Assembly (NCBI GenBank): GCA_963969395.1
Contig: OZ017802.1
Coordinates: forward strand, 2,916,501-2,980,500
DNA from: Pseudoscleropodium purum
Taxonomy: Eukaryota; Streptophyta; Bryopsida; Hypnales; Brachytheciaceae
Length of the DNA: 64,000 nt
Reading direction: 5' to 3'
Shown one piece after another: positions 12,063 to 22,799 of the stretch. Each line of letters begins with the position of its first letter. The stretch's first letter is position 1. Both the position numbers and the translations under genes were made by a program. The notes beneath the pieces were generated by a model that was given only the letters and a program-made list of their open reading frames with translations, had not been told where the DNA came from and did not search any database.

Positions 12063-13566
12063 TTGTTGAAGTTCAGAAGTGTACGATCAAAATGCTACCA
12101 ACACGCTTGCCCCTTTCAAATCCACAAAGGCAACATCTCCGCGATGAGAGATTATGGATTCGCGAGTTTCAGCGAGCTCGTCAACTCAATGCTTCCAGAA
12201 TCCATTGCCCTGAAGCATGTATGGCTGAGGGATACCTCAAAGATGAATGCATTGGATTTGTAATGGAGTACCTACAGAGCTTTCAGTTCACAGAGAGGCG
12301 TGTCTGGGATGTTGACGAAGAGTATGGTGATGCAAAGGAGGTGCTACAGGGCGTAGGAAGACCGTACATGATGACTCCTGCACTCCGGGATGTGGCACAT
12401 CAGTACGTTTTGGCCAATGTGTCTTGTTTGCAGCAAAATTAGACCATATAAGTAAGTAGACCATATACCTTATTTGTTTTCTATGCATATGTACGTTAGG
12501 CACAGATGTACTATTTTTTTTATTCTATTTTCTATGTCTTCCAATGGAAAAGAATGTGCAATACCAAGATGAACAATGCTGAAATACTCTATGTTAGTAG
12601 CAATGACAAAGTGAAGTGCGAGTTGTTGTGTAGTCAATTGTGAGTCACAGCTAGTCATTGGATGACGACTCTTACTATAAAATGACTAAGTGCAGTTGTA
12701 ACTGAGTCATTGATCAAAAGAAACCACTGATCACCTAAACCGTGAACTCCTTTTGCTGTAGTTGAAATCTTGTAGGAAGTGGTCTCTATTTTGAGTTCTA
12801 TGTATTGGAGGTTCACATTTCTACCTTCAACTATAGGAATTGGAAGGCGGAAGTTCAGCAAGATGCGACTATTCCAGCATTTGAGGACTGGCTCCCGAAT
12901 GTAGTACAGAACTCGGCATTCAATGTGACAAACCCTGACGACAAGGATCGATTGATGCTCATCAGAAAACCATCACAGAAGGCAGCAAGATATACGAAGA
13001 TGAAATCATTCGGTAGCCATTTCAGAGTAGATGATGGAGATACACATCGTTTCCAAACATATAATTCCGGAGTAGCTTCGGTTTTTGAAGTACCGACTGC
13101 AGATGCAACGGATGTGTCTGTGAACTACGTCGGAGTTCTAAAGGACATATTGAAGCTTGACTATGGGCCACTGCATACACCAATCATTCTTTTCCGATGC
13201 CAATGGATGAAGACTACAGATAATAGAGGCAATGCAACGTATGTCCGCGATGATGCTGGCTTTTTGATGGTCAACTTCAAGCACAAACTACCACACATGT
13301 CGGAGCCCTTTATTTTTTCCAACCAAGCAACACAAGTCTTCTTCTCTGATGTGCCACAGAAACCAGGATGGAAAATAGTTTTGCAAAAAGAAGCACGAGC
13401 TAAAAGGGAGGTGTTGGATAGTCCTAATGTATTCATAAGTACCACTGTAGAAACTCCTGGTCTTACAGCTCCAGAAGTGGTGTTAACACCTTCACAAGTA
13501 CCGTCTCTAATTGGGGCCATTGATTTGTCACCTGAGGACAATTTGTTAGCACATGCAATATACTAG
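12063..13566 (+). pseudogene. C-terminal part of a CACTA (Tnp2/TnpD-type) transposase: DUF4218 end plus DUF4216
   Basis: The plus strand at about 12090-12442 contains RIHCPEACMAEGYLKDECIGF, reading like the (A)RPEGSIAEGYLxEECLTF motif at the end of DUF4218, then HQYVLANVSCL, like the QAHRYVLFNC motif that follows. A gap probably corresponding to an intron leads to 12805-13566. There NYVGVLKDILKLDYGPLHTP, LFRCQWM, GFLMVNFK and EPFIFSNQATQVFFSDVPQ match the DUF4216 pattern (YGVLxDIxELxY, LFKCDW, GFxxVNF, PFILAxQAxQVFY). These domains lie C-terminal to the catalytic region in plant CACTA transposases. The catalytic region itself is absent upstream (11400-12060 has no match I can see), so the gene is 5'-truncated. 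Confidence 0.8.
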
Positions 13567-13779
13567 GTTGATGAGCATTCTTTTTCTCTAGGAATTATGC
13601 TCACCCCCTTCCATTTGCCTTATACAGCAAAATGAAAGAGGTCTTCCACATGTGGATGACTATAATTTTGTTTCAGTGCATGTGAGTTTTTTTGAAATTC
13701 ATTTTCAAGACCGTAGGATGCCTTGATTTCCACTAATCTCATAGGAAAGAATATAATTTCAAGTTTGAGTATGTTGACT

Positions 13780-14129
13780 GTGGACGTCACAGTCATCTCC
13801 TAGTCCAGATCAGTCATTCCTTAGTAGGAAAAAGTCATTCATGCAGGCAAAACACAGTCATTAACGGACTACCATACAACTAAGTATGTCAACCGAAAGT
13901 CGTCATCCGCCCACGTCATGCCATTGAACAATGCGCTCACAGAAAACCAACGGATGAACGCACTGTTTGGTCACAGTTCCAACAATCTTCATCCCTACGT
14001 CTGCAAAATGACTATAAAATGACTACCTTACAAAAACTTCGTGTAAAATGTGAAATAACAGAGCTCTAGTCATAGTGTAGTCATTTAGGACATCCAGTCA
14101 TACTTTAGTCGGTTGTGTCGGACAGGTTT
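13780..14129. repeat. Right subterminal repeat region of the CACTA element
   Basis: GTCATTC, AGTCATT, TAGTCAT and ATGACTAC words recur on both strands, mirroring the left subterminal region. They are the probable binding sites of the element's own accessory protein. Confidence 0.65.
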
Positions 14130-14341
14130 TTCTTGTAGTGCATTGTGAACTCATCTTCATAACTTTAGTACTTCATTTTGCTTTCAATAGTGACCTTTTC
14201 TAGCAGGTACTTGCAATGAATTAGATAAAACTAGTAAACGTTCTTAAAGGACTATGTCCATTTGCTTCAATTACACTTTCCATGGTAATGAATTTCTACT
14301 TGGCCTTTTCAAGGTCATATTTGATACCTACCATGATAGGA

Positions 14342-14537
14342 CACTATAAGAAATTTGTATTTTAGGTGATAGATTTTAGGTGACATTCAATGTGACAACC
14401 CATGTTTTTATGTCAACAATAATGTCTGCTATAACATCTTGATGTTATGGTGGACATTACTGTTGACATAAAAACATAGGTTGTCACATTGAATGTCACC
14501 TAAAATCCGTCACCCAAAACACAAATTTCTTATAGTG
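14342..14537. mobile_element. 196-bp palindromic CACTA-type MITE
   Basis: The element begins CACTATAAGAAATTTGT and ends with its inverted repeat. The two arms are nearly perfect reverse complements for about 75 bp (through a TTTTTATGTCAAC block), leaving only a short loop region near 14420-14455. GGA flanks both sides (14339-14341 and 14538-14540), a 3-bp target duplication as in the CACTA superfamily. It lies about 200 bp beyond the full-length CACTA copy but has a different terminal sequence, so a different helper element is implied. It has no coding capacity. A transcript through it would fold into a long hairpin. Confidence 0.85.
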
Positions 14538-16072
14538 GGATGAGACTTTGTAGGTCACTCCTTGAAAAGGTCAATAATTTTTACCCATTAAGAAAGGAAC
14601 TTCATGGAATCTACCTTGATTGCCAAGTATGAATTGACATCCACCTTTGTAAATGCCAACCCAAAGTTCGCAAATTTCTACTACATCTCTTCCAACTCAT
14701 CTCTTCTAACTCATCTTGTACTCAAATCGATCCTCAATCAATTGACCCTTCTTGCATTTGAAAAAGAAAAACCTACAAGCGCCTCCTTTTAACCATCCTT
14801 CGAGATCACCTGCAATTCATAATTGATCAGAAATTGACATACCATACCAAACTCTTTCACTACAACAAATTACTTGGCATATTTTGCAATTAAAAATATA
14901 TGCTCATTGGGGGTTGAGCAATATTGCCTATAAAAAAAAAAGGACAACTATTGGTCTCTAAAGAACCATCCCCCTTCCAATCACATTATTTGAACAACAT
15001 GACACCATAAAACTAAAATTCGAGCTCACAACAAAAAAAAGAAAAAATATGTTCAGTACCTACAATTTCAATGACAAGCAAGCTCTACTATAAGATTTAG
15101 GATTTACAATGATTCCCTAGACCTGTGCCTTGTGAGAGAGAGAGAGAGAATTCTCACTAAGAAAATGCTACAAATCAACAAATATATAATCTCCATCAAC
15201 CACAATCCACCACAAGAAGTTAAGAAGCTTCATTCATGCCTTCGATTAAGTTTTCCTCCCATTGAGAAGCGCTCTGGGGCAACACAACGTGCCATCTCGA
15301 TAATGAAAAAAACAATTTGATGAAGCTTACATCCAAGCGACCTTCACTCAGTTGCTACCAAGAAAGAATTTGAAATCATATCATGTTGAAATACAATCGA
15401 CATCTCAAGTCGGGTTGTCTTGCATGTTGTGTTATGTTAGTTCAACTATGGCCCTTGAATGTTTTATGTTTGAAAATAAATAAAAAAACAACAATAAACA
15501 TTGAAATGCAAAAATGGTAAAAAGAAAACAAAACGGAATCATCTTAACCCTTTACTATTCAATCCTCGTTTGCATTAACTACATGCTCTACAGCATCCTG
15601 TGAAGAATTGAAGCCCAAATAGCGCTTTGGGTGGAATTTCAAAAATCCATTGTTGATTTTGGGCCACAACTTAGAGGCGATGTGAGATTTGTAGGAAAAT
15701 TTGGAATCAAGTAGTCGGACATCCGGATTATAGCAGTTGATGAAGCTCGAACTGCTCAAGATTGACATCTTTCTTTGGTATCGCAAAATGATTCTAGCCA
15801 ATCGTGGGCATAAGGAAATCTGCAAAGGAATAAGCATGAAAGTGATTCATTGAGACTCCAAAAGCGACTCTATGGTGAAAAAATTGGTACAAAAGACTTC
15901 AAAATGGTCACACGAGAAGAATTGAAAGGTCAAATTGGGACAAACTGGGAGGTGGTCACATGGCCATAGGATACTGCCGGTACATAGAGGCAAGAATGTG
16001 ACAATCACAAACACAAATAATTGAAAAAATGAAGAATTTTGGGAGAGAAATTGAATTTTGTAAGAAAGTAGA
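14538..16072. other. Intergenic sequence, mostly featureless
   Basis: Apart from the open stretch at 15559-15837 I see only AT-rich sequence and a short GA-run near 15135-15150. Confidence 0.4.
15559..15837 (-). CDS. Unrecognised open fragment, possibly a gene remnant
   Basis: A 92-codon open stretch has balanced composition. Its second half (for example DVRLLDSKFSYKSHIASKLW and FLKFHPKRYLGF) reads more like real protein than the surrounding AT-rich frames. I recognise no family. There is no convincing promoter, splice site or neighbour to extend it. It may be a captured or decayed exon, or chance. Confidence 0.2.
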   Translation of the reverse strand: MLIPLQISLCPRLARIILRYQRKMSILSSSSFINCYNPDVRLLDSKFSYKSHIASKLWPKINNGFLKFHPKRYLGFNSSQDAVEHVVNANED

Positions 16073-16211
16073 CACTACAAAGGAATGTTGCCAATTTTTG
16101 TCATTTCAGACACATTTTTTGTCAATGCAGACATTTTTTCTGTCAAGTGACAGAAAATTGACAAAAAAATGTGTCCAATATGATAGAAATTGGCAGCATT
16201 CCTTTATAGTG
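16073..16211. mobile_element. 139-bp GACA/TGTC-rich CACTA-type MITE
   Basis: The ends are CACTACAAAGGAATG and CATTCCTTTATAGTG, imperfect inverted repeats. The body consists of repeated TGTCA/TGACA words and is itself largely palindromic (GTCAATTT against AAATTGAC). Flanking trinucleotides are AGA and AAA, so the target duplication is imperfect. It belongs to the same family as the copies at 16583, 37076 and 39873. Confidence 0.7.
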
Positions 16212-16582
16212 AAAGGAAGTAGGGGATACCCATGCCAAAGTTCAAAAATCTTACAACTTCCATGAGGGAGGAAATGCGAGAAGCTACAAAGGTTGGAATT
16301 CAAACTAAGTTGCAAGAGAAATATCTATTACTACATGCTCCAACTGAATTAAAATTAGTTGAGAGGTCCTGTTGCTTAGATTCCGTTTGAGGGAAGTGCT
16401 CGTACCTACTACAACTCATTTGTGTGGAGCCTTAAACCCTTGAAAGGGCGAGAATCCATTCCTTCCTCATACTTCGCATCTAAAGCCAACGGTCTCTAAC
16501 TAGCTCTCCCTGATCACATTTGTGACATTTCTAGCTAACTGCCAAGTCCCATGTTTTATCCTCGCCAATCCGGATTCCATCA

Positions 16583-16746
16583 CCATAAAAAAAATAGTGT
16601 CCAAATCGACATGTTCAAATTGACAAACAATGTCCAAATTGACAGAAAAATGTTCAAATTTACAAAAAAAATGTCCGAATTGACAGAAAATTGATAAAAA
16701 AAAAAAGTGTCCAAATGACAAAAAATGGTAGCATTCTCTTGTAGTA
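16583..16746. mobile_element. Degenerate GACA-rich CACTA-type MITE
   Basis: It is related to the 16073 copy but in the opposite orientation. The right end reads AGCATTCTCTTGTAGTA, and the interior is a series of TGTCCAAAT/TTGACA words. The left end (near CCATAAAAAAAATAGTGTCC) has lost the canonical terminus. Confidence 0.55.
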
Positions 16747-19700
16747 CATTTTTGACATTGCCATGTTGCGATGGCTCCAATAAGACTGTAATCACCCCAG
16801 AAATTCACTATGGATCCTATGCCACTTTTAGTCCCACTAATCATGATTCACTAAGCCCAAATGAGGCTTTTTTCAATTTTGGGTGGCTAAAATCCGTCTT
16901 CTTGGGTAGTTTAGGGTTAATTGAGTTCTAAAGTTGGCAAAGCTTCTTAACCCCTAATGTTTCAAGCAACCTTTTGTTTCTTTTTTCACCTTGGAGCTAA
17001 ATTGCACTATTTCAAAATAAATTTCTACTTTTCATCACAGAAAAGCAATTTTTTTCACCAAAAAGTTTTCATTTCTATTGAAAATGTGGATGAAGTCACC
17101 AAATTGGGATGAAAAAGTTTATGAATATGATTGAAAAGTATTTTTTGGGTCCAAAAGATGGATAAATGTAAAAATATGATGCTTCACCAAATTTTTAAGT
17201 GATTGCCATCGTGGCACTTTTTCAAAAAGTAAAAAAAAAAAGGGTTGGTTTCAAGTGTTTGCTAGAGGCATTTGAAAGTTCGGACATGTTCCTATAATCT
17301 CAACTAGTGTGTATGTGTTGTTGCCCCATTCAAAATAAAAGTAAAAACAAAAATAATTTTCTAATTCATAAAAAACTTTGAAATTCAATAACTTTCACAC
17401 CATAGGTGCAAACACCACAAAACAAAGCCTATGCACCTTCCTCATTGACATTTTTATGAAGGCATCATGAACATGACTAGAGGACGTATGGTTCTACCTT
17501 GCTACCATTGACAGAGTGGGCAAATATTAATGTGGGCCGTCTCATCAAGCAATCTTAACCATCTAAGCCAAATACGGAATATAGATATATCATACACATA
17601 TGACACATTGATACAAAATATAGATATGGAAGTATAAATACAAAATATAACAAACATGTTTGAAATATCCTATATTGTTTGTCAACCACATTGATGTTAT
17701 ACGAATACAAATGTATAGTAGAAAGGGGTCAAATACACATGCAAGTTTCAATGAATGAGAAAATAACATGTGTAACTATTTTGAGTTTTTTCAAAAAGTT
17801 TAATAACAAATAGAGAATGTCACATGGATCCCTTTGGAAAAGCATTTATGGTATTCCTTGAAATTGACATTTTGTCACAATGTACCCAAAAGATGCAAAC
17901 ATCTTCTAGATATTATAATCAATACAACTTCTTGTTTCACAAGCAACTATTATATCTTCTTGAGAAAATAATATTGATTAGATTTGTTTTTTAACTCCAT
18001 TTTCACGATTTTCAAAATGAAAATGTTGAACCACAAGATCCAATTTGCTAAATAAAACAATCTTACTATTGAAAATAGTATATTTCAATTCCATCTTAAA
18101 GCTATTAATGATTTTGAGATTTTTACTCTCTTGTACTTACCTTCTACTTAACAATCTTTTAAGAAATTATGAATGAAAATCAAGTTTAAGAAAAATAAAG
18201 ATTGATAGACTTGCAATACAATTATTCAACATTAAGAAATTAGAAATTCAAAATTTTTTGTGCAGTGATTTTAAGTTAAAAAGATTCAAAGCCTTATAAT
18301 CTAGTTACACAAGGAACAAAAAAAACTTGTTTTCTTCACTTTAAGCCCAAATATCTTGCAATCTACGTAGTCAAAGTTTTTAAGATTTCTTCTATTTATT
18401 TTTATACTAGTCTAGTGCAATATCCTATAGTTGGTTATGTAGGAAAAAAATAATTAAATTTTTTTTGTTTTACTTTGGAAATGGCATTTTTGAGTGGTTA
18501 TTGAAAAAAATGCCCACCTAGGACTTTCAAAGTAGTTGTACTTATCCATTACTTTGTATTGTACAAAAGAAATTTACTTAATGAATGTCCTATAAATTTG
18601 ATGTTTAAAAAGACTTCATATATCATATCTAGATGATGTTTGAAAAAGATAATTAGAAAATCTTTAGAACTGTTAATCCTAAAATGCCTAGTTTATGACT
18701 AGAGAGTTGGAAGTCAAATTTCATCATTTTGTATGCTTCCATTTAGCAACTAAGGTGGAGGCACCATTAACCAACTACACCTTGTACCGAGCTTAGAGGG
18801 TGTGCTATTTCCAACCTTAGGCTGGATCTCAAGTTTGAAATTTGTTTTTTTTGGCCTTTTCAAGGTTGGGACTAATACGATTATGATGCATTACCTAAAG
18901 TAGTGAGCAAGAAAGAAGGAAGTTATGAGTAGGAAAGTATTGTTTTGAATGATCGGAATTGGAAGACTCTTTACATTGTTTATGAATCAAGAGTTCTTTT
19001 GCCTCCCAAAATGCATTGTAATTTCAATTTAGAGAACATAAGTATGAAAATTTAGCAGTTCCCATGTTTCCTATCTTTCTACATGAGAAAAATATCCACC
19101 AACTCATACTACTCAGAATTTGTTCCCAAATTACTTAAATGATTAGTTATTGGTGCATCTATGTTACATGTGAATGAAAACATTTATACTTATTTTTTAG
19201 AAATGAAATCAATATCTTCTTTACTTCACAAAAGTTTTAGATTTTTTTTGTAGAGAATTGATCTTAGTTTGAGAATTTTTGAAGAATAAATGAAAAAAAA
19301 TCATATAAAATAGAAAATTATGTTAGAAAATCTGAAAATTCTATTGTATATATATATATTATAGTGAAAAACATCATGATATAAACACAATTTTGGTGTC
19401 ATTCTATAATTAGAATTCAATAGACACTAGAAATCTTGTTGAAAATACATCCAAAGTTCAAATTGCAATAGAATATTTGATTTTAGAATTTTTTCAAAAT
19501 TCAAATTACATTTTAAACGAGAGTAGATAAAATTTATTTCATTGATTGGACTCAAATTCACAAAAGATCATTTTCAATGGAGTAATTCAAGATTTAGAGC
19601 AAAAAGCAACAACTTCCCCAAATAAACTTAAATAGTATAATTTGTGATCTATTTATTTTACTAATTTCTCATATATGTGGAGACAAATACTAACAAGATT

Positions 19701-20538
19701 GCAAATTCATTTGCATGTTCTTCATATCCCACCATAAAAGGTCAATGAGAAAAAAATGGATGAAAAAATGCTTCCAATTTCTGCCCATCTCACTTGATTG
19801 TCATCCTAGTGCCATGAATTGGCATCTACAACGTTCCAGGATTGATAATGGATGGTCAAAGAAGTCTGATATAATTTCACCAAGTCATTTAACCTATAAA
19901 TAACAAAAGTGCACATTATCGTATGGAGATTTTAGTTAGTGTTCACATGGACATGTGACGCTACGATTTTAGCGAAGGAATATTGTGACAACATAAAACT
20001 TACACTTTGCAAACCCTCACATTCAGTAATCTAATATTTTTCTTAATATTATTATCAAACATAATATCATTATTTTCATATAACATGATATCATGAAACT
20101 ATGTAAAATTTTATTACTTTATGGGTTCATAAGCAAGAACGAATTATCTAAATAGTACCGCATGGGTGATGCATATTTTCCGATGAAACTGCATCGCCAG
20201 TAAAAACAAAGACAACAGGAAAAAGTCAAGTATAGTACGCATTGAAATCTTGCAAAAGTAGAGAGCTCATCTCCGTTCTCAACCAAATGATGCATTTCAT
20301 GTCATTCTAGTTCACATTCTGTAATCCCTACTAACAAGGTTGCAGAGTGTGTCGGTCTACACAGTTTCTCCTACAATAGTACATTTGCGACTGGAAATTC
20401 AGAGGTCAAGAGTCTTACACTGACCGAAAAGACTAACATTAAGGCCCTATCTAGAGTTTCCCACTAGCTGACCTCAATATCACATAATGAAGTCCATGCC
20501 ACGTACCACAAATGCCAGTGATAAATGTTTACACCCCA
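16747..20538. other. Intergenic AT-rich sequence and 3' flank of the NOL7-like gene
   Basis: No gene or clear mobile element can be supported. The segment next to 20538 is probably the 3' untranslated region of the minus-strand gene. A minus-strand AATAAA candidate lies near 20110-20115. Confidence 0.4.
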
Positions 20539-22632
20539 TTAAACTGAAGCCAAATGAGGCCTAGAAGTAGGTAACATCGCAGTTGAACGTTTCACTTGTG
20601 ATCCGAAAAAATGGTTGCGTCTAAATTCGAGAGCCCCGTTAATGGCTGCTGCATTAGGCTTCGCATTCAGAGACACAATTTGAGTCCTGCACCCACAACA
20701 TCCACCAACGAATTAATAGGTTGTAGATTCATGTAGTCTCCATGAGGAGCAAATGTGAAGAAGATGTTAGCGTGATATAGTAGCTTGACTAATACAGTGG
20801 CAACTATTAGCTTGGCGGTTGCTGTGGCAACTATTCAATCAACATTAATTTGACATTAATATATCATAATGATCTAGTGTCCTACTAGATTAGCTTTAAC
20901 TTATCAGAGATACGTTTGCCAACCTAATGAGGAGATCTTTTGAGACATACAAATAACATACCTGCTGTTCGAAGGACCATTATTATCCGGTTTTGATGTC
21001 TTTTTCAATTTCTGCTTCGGCTCTGGCTCTGGCTCTTCGATGTACTTGTGCTTAGATTCACCGACACCCTTCCCTACTTGCCTGTACGACGGAAATCAAC
21101 AAATTAACATCCGATTCTGGTAGACTGCAGTCAGATGCAAGTAACCACGCCTAATTGAGGCAGGAACCTAAATGCAACACCCTGAAATCTCGCATGAAGA
21201 GTACATAATAATCGTGAGATTATACATATCTTAACATAAGAACTCATGTTGGTTTCAGGTCAACTACTAGTAAAACTTTTGAACCCTTTTATCAGTAGCA
21301 TCAATACAGAAGCATAAAATCTCCAAACAACTCATTCTTTGGAATCCTCTTCGATTTTCTAACAAGATTATACAAAAAAATTTCTATCCTAATATTAGTA
21401 ACTATCCTCAGTGCTTAAATTGTTGCTACTACATGCGGTTACCGTACGACCTAAAGACTCAGCAGAGCTTGAGAAGAATCGTTAGCAATCTCATTTACCA
21501 ACGATGATTCTCAAGGTATCACCGAATATAAGAGCATACAGAGGTACGAGATTTTGCAACGAAACAATCAAGACGAAGATGGAGAAGTTCACATACTTTT
21601 CTCTAGCTCTAATCAGCTGCACAACACTCTCATCTAACATGACAGAACCGACGACTTTGCCCGCCAATTCTTCACTCGAATTCGCTTCATCCGTTTGCCT
21701 GCCTTTCCTTTTCCGACTCCTTGACTTTTCTGGGAGAGTCGACACCTCCTTCTTTTTCGATTTTCTGTCACCCTCTGCAACTGCCTTCTTGCTCTTTTTC
21801 TCTGACCTAGCCTTCCGCTTCTCTTTCAGTTCTGCAGCTAACCTACAGATCAATTCACTTCAATCAATCCTTAAAGCAAGATTCCCAGAATCAATACTTC
21901 TGTTCCCCAATTTCAGATTCAGGAGTGATTCGAATTTCGTTTTACGCCTTTCAATCTTTGTGTGTACTTACAGCTTGAGAATGGAGTCCTTGAAAACAGA
22001 ATAAAAAATTGGAAGGCCAAGGTAATCCAAAAAACAACTGAAAAATGGAATGAAACGGAAACCCTGTCCTCAGGTTTCCAAGCACCCTCGACCAGATTAG
22101 ACTTCGCAACCTTGGAGACACACGCGTGAAATTCAGTAACCCAAAACATTACATTACAAAGAAACAACATACCTCTTCGAATTCTCTTTCTCATTCCTCC
22201 GAGACTGCTCCGCCTCCTCTCGACCCTAATCACATAAAAAAAACAAAAACCAAGCGAAATTCAAATTTTCTGAGCACGAATGCAAGACCAAAAAATGCAC
22301 ATCTTTCTTAACCATACCAGCACGACCTTGTCACCTCCGAGCTTCTTATGAACAAACCGTCATCTAAAAAATGGTAACCCTAATTTTCTCACAACTGCAC
22401 AAACCTATCACCTCCGAACTTCCCAAAAGAGCATTCCATCACCAATAGAGGGAAACGCTAATTCTTCCACACCACACAATCTTATCAACTCCGACGAGCT
22501 CCCCATGGTCAGCAGAAATTTACTCCATCCACAATTTTTTCGGACACTAACAAGCACAGTCGATTTCTTTACCTCGTTTAAAGTGATCTCCTCAGGGGCA
22601 TCGTCGTCTGAATCAAGCAGAGCGTCCGCCAT
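20539..22632 (-). CDS. NOL7-like nucleolar protein (208 residues, five exons)
   Basis: Exons on the minus strand: 22632-22573, 22225-22173, 21842-21597, 21081-20962 and 20686-20539. All junctions are GT-AG and the phases agree, giving 627 nt including TAA. The protein starts MADALLDSDDDAPEEITLNE, the acidic DSDDEAPEEV-type start typical of NOL7 proteins. It continues with a basic helical region (EEAEQSRRNEKENSKR, then LAAELKEKRKARSEKKSKK), a Lys/Arg/Ser-rich nucleolar-localisation-like stretch, and a C-terminal segment GALEFRRNHFFGSQVKRSTA. That last part resembles the NUC129 domain (F-x-N-x-YG-x(4)-R). Known members act in early small-subunit ribosome processing in the nucleolus. The match rests on layout and short motifs, not a search. 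The protein is slightly shorter than the human one. Confidence 0.72.
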
Positions 22633-22762
22633 CTCGCCTTAAATTGACACAATTCCAAATTGCCAGACGATTCTCTCGCTTCCAAATGCAAGGCGACGCT
22701 CCAAAAGAAACAGTAGCAATGCTTAGGGGATTCCGCGAGGGAGATGACGGGACCAGAGGCTT

Positions 22763-22781
22763 AAACCCTAAACCCTAACCC
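22763..22781. promoter_or_regulatory. Double telo-box upstream of the NOL7-like gene
   Basis: The sequence AAACCCTAAACCCTAACCC lies about 130 bp upstream of the ATG of the minus-strand gene. Telo-boxes (AAACCCTAA) are established plant promoter elements enriched in ribosomal-protein and ribosome-biogenesis genes, so the site fits the predicted nucleolar role. Confidence 0.7.
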
Positions 22782-22799
22782 ATAGGTGCATAGGGTGCG

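Larger units (their letters stand above)
4973..14140. mobile_element. CACTA (En/Spm-type) DNA transposon, structurally complete but coding-defective
   Basis: The left end reads CACTACAAGAA (4973-4983) and the right end reads TTCTTGTAGTG (14130-14140), a perfect 11-bp terminal inverted repeat beginning with CACTA. The trinucleotide CAT occurs directly outside both ends (4970-4972 and 14141-14143), the 3-bp target duplication expected of this superfamily. Subterminal regions are dense in ATGACTAC/GTAGTCAT-like words, the usual arrangement of TnpA-type binding sites. Inside lie two divergent decayed gene sets: a plus-strand transposase C-terminal part (12063-13566) and a minus-strand TNP1-like gene (about 11.4 to 5.9 kb) with an HAD-phosphatase segment. 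The catalytic N-terminal half of the transposase is not visible, so the 9.2-kb copy is probably non-autonomous. Confidence 0.93.
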
